From SAT2750 sp964476375 (GTDB lineage Bacteria > Planctomycetota > Planctomycetia > Pirellulales > Pirellulaceae), in the NCBI GenBank assembly GCA_964476375.1, contig CAYYZW010000357.1, positions 1 to 9,294 of the forward strand: DNA of 9,294 nucleotides, read 5' to 3'. Position numbers and translations under genes: made by a program. Below are positions 6,447 to 9,294 of the stretch, piece by piece. The first letter of the stretch is position 1; every line of letters begins with the position of its first letter. The notes under the pieces are model-generated. The model was not told the DNA's origin. It was given only the letters and a program-made list of their open reading frames with translations, and did not search any database.

Positions 6447-6466
6447 GCAAACTGCGATGCGTTTGC
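6447..6466. promoter_or_regulatory. Possible operator between the divergent DUF1501 and sialidase-like genes
   Basis: GCAAAC (6447-6452) and GTTTGC (6461-6466) form an inverted repeat with an 8-base spacer. TGCGATG also occurs twice as a direct repeat (6453-6459, 6464-6470). It lies in the 175-base gap between the two divergent starts, about 70 bases upstream of DUF1501 and 90 of the sialidase-like gene. Its size suits a dimeric regulator; no regulator gene is in the window. I see no convincing promoter hexamers in this gap. Confidence 0.35.
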
Positions 6467-6553
6467 GATGGGGGAGACAGTCGATAGACTGGTTCCCGTT
6501 GGCGGATGGAATCAAAATGGGAAGTTGTTCTCGATTTTCAAAGAAAATGATCC

Positions 6554-7954
6554 ATGAGAGAAACCCTCCATGTTGCTGGAATGCCGTGTCACCTGGCAGC
6601 ACTGTCTGTTGTCGTCTTCTGGACTGCGGGCCTGGGGGGAGTGGAACAGGAGGACGCAGCGCCCGGATCGCGTGTGCTTAGCTGGGCCGTGTCGCATCCC
6701 GAGTTGAACCAGATCTACGGCGCCCCGTTTACCAAGGTCGGCGAGGCACACCGCCGAAGGACATTTCATCCCTGGCCCTGCCGGACGAGCGAATCGGGAT
6801 TGCCAGTGATTCAGCCGACCGTGGTGATCGATTCCAGGGGAGAGTTGTTTGTCGACTGTTATTCGGCCAGGGGCTGGGAAATCGGCATGGCCGGTCATTC
6901 GGTGGATGGCGGCAAGACCTGGGCCTATCTTGGAGCTCCCTTTGAGATGCGGTTCAAGGTTCCCCCGGGAAAAACCCGGCTGGGGCTTGCCTGTAATGGT
7001 ATGGGAGTGACCAGGAACGGGACGCTGCTGGCTCACTACGGGGTCCAGTATAACGATGGCCGCACGCCAGCTGGCGGTTACGAGGATACGAGTTATCACC
7101 TGGATGAATACGTCGTCCGGTCTTCGAACAGGGGGGAAACATGGGAGGAGGCGGTGAAAATAAACGCCGGTGCGCGGGAGTTGACGGGAAGCCAGAAGTG
7201 CCGGTTTGCGCAGTTGCCAGATGGTCGAATCGTTTTGGTGATGGGATCCTGGAACCAGTCTCAGTTGAATGGGCAGCGGATTCCACCGGAAGAGCGTTTT
7301 GTGTCGACCTATTTTTACACTTCCAGCGATGACGGGAGGACCTGGCAACGCGGCGAGAAGCCGGTCTGCGTCAACGGAGTGGAGCCGGACCTGCTGGTTC
7401 TTCCTTCAGGGCGACTACTTCTTGCGGTCCGTTATCAGCGACATAAGCTGCCCGGCGACCCGAAGGACCTGGTGTCTCCGCACCGGATGCGGACGGACAA
7501 GCCACCCTTCCTGCATAGCAAAGAGGTGGGAGGAGGGCTGGTGGCGAGATTTACCGCGATTCTGTATTCCGATGATAGCGGGACAACATGGACAGCCCCC
7601 CGCCTGGTGACCGGCTTTGATGAGCAGACCGGTTGCCTGCTGCGAATGCGGGATGGGATGATCGTGCTCCCATTTGGTCACAAGACGGACGGTGGCGGTC
7701 AGCGGTTTGTGGTCAGTTGTGACCAGGGGGAAACCTGGAGCCGTACCGTTTTTCAACTGCACGCGGGGGGGCAGTATGCCAGTTCCGTGGTTTTAGCCGA
7801 TGATACGATCGTGACGGTGATCCATGACTCGGCACGTAAATCTGTCCAGGCACTTCGTTGGCGCGCCCCACCACGGTCCCTTGTCGAACAGGGAGGATTC
7901 TGGAATCCTCGCGTGGCGGAACCACTGGGCAGGCCCCCCCAGGAAAATAAATGA
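6554..7954 (+). CDS. Exported sialidase-like (BNR/Asp-box) beta-propeller protein
   Basis: 466 residues from ATG 6554; an in-frame ATG at 6581 (residue 10) is an alternative start, and neither has a strong Shine-Dalgarno. A hydrophobic stretch (residues 13-28, LAALSVVVFWTAGLGG) is a signal peptide or membrane anchor. The body is a six-bladed-propeller type with five Asp boxes: SVDGGKTW (116-123), SSNRGETW (190-197), SSDDGRTW (257-264), SDDSGTTW (339-346) and SCDQGETW (388-395), spaced 49-82 residues. QPTVVIDSRGELFV (87-100) is the first blade. Sialidases of this fold cleave terminal sialic acid or related sugars, but I cannot identify the FRIP arginine motif or the full catalytic set, so the substrate and even catalysis are uncertain. 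It is divergent from DUF1501 and convergent with DUF1553, and looks monocistronic. Confidence 0.85.
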   Translation: MRETLHVAGMPCHLAALSVVVFWTAGLGGVEQEDAAPGSRVLSWAVSHPELNQIYGAPFTKVGEAHRRRTFHPWPCRTSESGLPVIQPTVVIDSRGELFVDCYSARGWEIGMAGHSVDGGKTWAYLGAPFEMRFKVPPGKTRLGLACNGMGVTRNGTLLAHYGVQYNDGRTPAGGYEDTSYHLDEYVVRSSNRGETWEEAVKINAGARELTGSQKCRFAQLPDGRIVLVMGSWNQSQLNGQRIPPEERFVSTYFYTSSDDGRTWQRGEKPVCVNGVEPDLLVLPSGRLLLAVRYQRHKLPGDPKDLVSPHRMRTDKPPFLHSKEVGGGLVARFTAILYSDDSGTTWTAPRLVTGFDEQTGCLLRMRDGMIVLPFGHKTDGGGQRFVVSCDQGETWSRTVFQLHAGGQYASSVVLADDTIVTVIHDSARKSVQALRWRAPPRSLVEQGGFWNPRVAEPLGRPPQENK

Positions 7955-7963
7955 TCCAGCCAT

Positions 7964-7986
7964 GACGGAAGGTGCTCCGTCTTTCT
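7964..7986 (+). terminator. Weak candidate terminator after the sialidase-like gene
   Basis: GACGGA (7964-7969) pairs with TCCGTC (7976-7981) around AGGTGC, followed by TTTCT, ten bases after the stop codon. The stem has only 6 bp and the T tract is short. The 55-base gap to the convergent DUF1553 gene holds nothing else. Confidence 0.35.
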
Positions 7987-8009
7987 CGTGAATCGTCCCG
8001 CTCACGCTC

Positions 8010-9294
8010 TCAACGCATGAACATGAACTCGTTGGAGCTGAGCAAAACCTGGGCGTACTGTTGCCACCGCGTCAGTCGGCTCTCGGCTACCGGGGACGGT
8101 GTGGCGTCCATCGGCTGGATCGAATCGAGAGCCGTGTTGCTCTGCAGCAGGTGGTCCACGTTGATATGTCCCCAGCCCCCCGTCCGTCGGTCGACGACCT
8201 CAATGATGGCTTCCTTGCCCTGGAACTCGGCGATGTTCCAGCTGGCCCATGCCAGTTTTTCACTTCCCCCGCCCCGGTCGTTCGGCCCGGTTGCCGTGCG
8301 GACGACTTTTCCTGCCACCAGCAGGTTGATACATGTGGTCCCCGGATACTTCCCACCGCCGACAAGGAAATGAATGTACGTTCGCTGAAGCAGGATGGGG
8401 GGAGAGGTCAGCGTTCCGGTGGTTCTGTCCCCCTGGAAGAAGGAATTGACCAGGCCTCGTCCGCGAAATCCACTCACCGCCATCTGGCCAGGGAGTGTGC
8501 CCTGGGCCGGGCCGGGGCCGAAGGCCTCCCCGGTGGTTTTCCAGTCGCCGTAGGTGCTGCCTTCAAAGTCCGCGATCAGCAGGTCCTCCGCTGCTTCCGG
8601 AGGGGCTGGGCCGGCGGGCTGGACAGGGCTCGGCTTCGAGCCCAGAAATGCCAGGCCCAGCTCCAGCTCCCGGGCCAGGGGGTCCCGCCCATACAGGAGC
8701 TGGTAGGCCCCGGCGATTCGCTCTTGGTCGTTACCAAATTCTCCATTCAGGCGTTCGGCGAATTGCCGGGACCGTTCTGCCATGAACTCGCTGTTGAGCA
8801 TGAAAAGGAATTGCTGGGGGACGGTGCTGGTGACGCGACCGGAGCTGGTCGCCCTGGGGGCAGGGAAATCAAACAATCGCAGGAAGGTGTCCGATTCAAA
8901 GCGGTCCCCGTTGCGGCTGATTACCGTGTAAAGGGTGCGGCGTCGGTCCGAGAGAATTTTCTCGGTCGGAGGGCCTCCCAGGTTGGTCGCCAGTTCCCCG
9001 CACACCTGCAGCAGGCTGTCCCGCCAGGATTCCACCGTCAGGCGACGTGGGCTAAAACGCCAGAGCAACTTGTTGTCTCCGTCGATGGCGAAGGCTTTCT
9101 CGTCAAAGCCTGAACTCATGCGGTAGGTCGCCGAGAGCATGATCGTGCGATGCAGCGACTTGAGTGACCAGTCCCTGTCCACCAGTTCGGAAGCGAGCCA
9201 GTCGAGCAGCCCGGGGTGCGTGGGAGGCTGGCCGAGGTAGCCGAAATTGCTGGGGCTTCCAACAAGTCCGCGGCCAAACTGCCGTTGCCAGACC
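8010..9294 (-). CDS. DUF1549/DUF1553 (PSD1-type) protein, C-terminal part with an inserted beta-rich domain; 5' end outside the window
   Basis: The frame is open from the right edge to the TGA at 8010-8012, 428 codons. The first residues visible, VWQRQFGRGLVGSPSNFGYL followed by GQPPTHPGLLDWLASEL, are the classic DUF1553 opening; then WSLKSLHRTIMLSATYR, LLWRFSPRRLTVESWRDSLL, TVISRNGDRF, LRLFDFPAPRATSSGRVTST, VPQQFLFMLNSEFM and LLYGRDPLARE continue the domain. It closes with RWQQYAQVLLSSNEFMFMR, the normal 'QALLCSNEFLYV'-like end. Between them sits an extra domain of about 150 residues (see the entry at 8139). Full-length relatives usually have a signal peptide, a cytochrome-c-like CxxCH domain and DUF1549 upstream; these are not visible here. 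The function is unproven; these proteins are co-encoded with DUF1501 in planctomycetes. A GTG at 9182 would be an artificial start inside the domain. Confidence 0.92.
   Translation of the reverse strand, partial: VWQRQFGRGLVGSPSNFGYLGQPPTHPGLLDWLASELVDRDWSLKSLHRTIMLSATYRMSSGFDEKAFAIDGDNKLLWRFSPRRLTVESWRDSLLQVCGELATNLGGPPTEKILSDRRRTLYTVISRNGDRFESDTFLRLFDFPAPRATSSGRVTSTVPQQFLFMLNSEFMAERSRQFAERLNGEFGNDQERIAGAYQLLYGRDPLARELELGLAFLGSKPSPVQPAGPAPPEAAEDLLIADFEGSTYGDWKTTGEAFGPGPAQGTLPGQMAVSGFRGRGLVNSFFQGDRTTGTLTSPPILLQRTYIHFLVGGGKYPGTTCINLLVAGKVVRTATGPNDRGGGSEKLAWASWNIAEFQGKEAIIEVVDRRTGGWGHINVDHLLQSNTALDSIQPMDATPSPVAESRLTRWQQYAQVLLSSNEFMFMR
8139..8582 (-). other. Beta-rich domain inserted near the C-terminus of the DUF1553 protein, resembling a GH32-associated module
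   Basis: After LGSKPSPVQPAGPAPPEA, a proline/alanine linker, the protein reads LLIADFEGSTYGDWKTTGEA, FGPGPAQGTLPGQMAVSGF, GRGLVNSFFQGDRTTGTLTS, IHFLVGGGKYPGTTCINLLV, GKVVRTATGPNDRGG and WGHINVDHLLQS. This series of short strands with 'DFEG..YGDW..TGEAFG.GPA.G', 'GFRG.GLVNS', 'GTLTSP.F', 'GGG..PGT.C.NLLV.GKVVR.ATG' and 'GGWGHINVDH' is one I recall from planctomycete GH32-like beta-fructosidase proteins, where it is an accessory beta-sandwich. Its role there is presumably glycan binding. A second linker (NTALDSIQPMDATPSPVAES) leads back into the last DUF1553 helix. Recognition is from memory, not from a search. Confidence 0.65.

Noticed and set aside
4933..6681. Long plus-strand open frame (582 codons) opposite DUF1501
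   Set aside because: It is the mirror of a clear DUF1501 gene, with no recognisable motif; it results from GC-rich codon bias.
8061..9113. Plus-strand open frame (350 codons) opposite DUF1553
   Set aside because: Antisense shadow of a well-conserved protein; no family features.
1..9294. tRNA, rRNA, CRISPR array, insertion sequence, phage or defence genes
   Set aside because: Looked for on both strands by eye; no cloverleaf, regularly spaced repeats, transposase motifs or terminal inverted repeats were seen.

Overview
The window reads as chromosomal DNA of a planctomycete, most likely of the Pirellulales/Rhodopirellula kind. The evidence is family content: a Tat-exported DUF1501 protein together with a DUF1549/DUF1553-type protein (a pairing that is highly expanded in Planctomycetes), a sialidase-like BNR protein, an IolE/IolI-like sugar isomerase and a thioredoxin with a long C-terminal extension. 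Base composition is moderately GC-rich. Genes alternate strand often and are mostly short transcription units. No tRNA, rRNA, CRISPR, insertion sequence or phage gene was seen.

Layout, left to right. (1) 1-1208, plus strand: an exported molybdopterin-dependent sulfite-oxidase-like protein whose reading frame is cut by a single in-frame TGA at 960-962. The missing C-terminus of the dimerisation domain continues in the same frame to 1208. (2) 1231-3227, minus strand: a thioredoxin-fold exported protein, a very strong intrinsic terminator, then a glycosyltransferase that resembles SenB, the selenosugar synthase of selenoneine biosynthesis. Neither senA nor senC is visible. (3) 3375-4187, minus strand: a xylose-isomerase-like TIM-barrel protein. 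(4) 4404-4871, plus strand: a RidA/YjgF family protein, divergent from the isomerase. (5) 4951-6378, minus strand: the DUF1501 protein. (6) 6554-7954, plus strand: an exported five-Asp-box sialidase-like protein, divergent from DUF1501. (7) 8010-9294, minus strand: the C-terminal part of a DUF1553 protein that runs off the right edge, carrying an inserted beta-rich domain resembling one I associate with planctomycete GH32-type proteins.

The right half (DUF1501, sialidase-like, DUF1553 with a glycan-type domain) looks like an outward-facing carbohydrate or sulfated-glycan locus, although the usual DUF1553-DUF1501 pair is separated here by an opposite-strand gene. The left half is a set of unrelated single genes. 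The observations most worth following are the in-frame stop in the molybdoenzyme, the orphan SenB-like gene behind a terminator, and the domain insertion in the DUF1553 protein. All family calls are by eye from protein motifs; no search was run.
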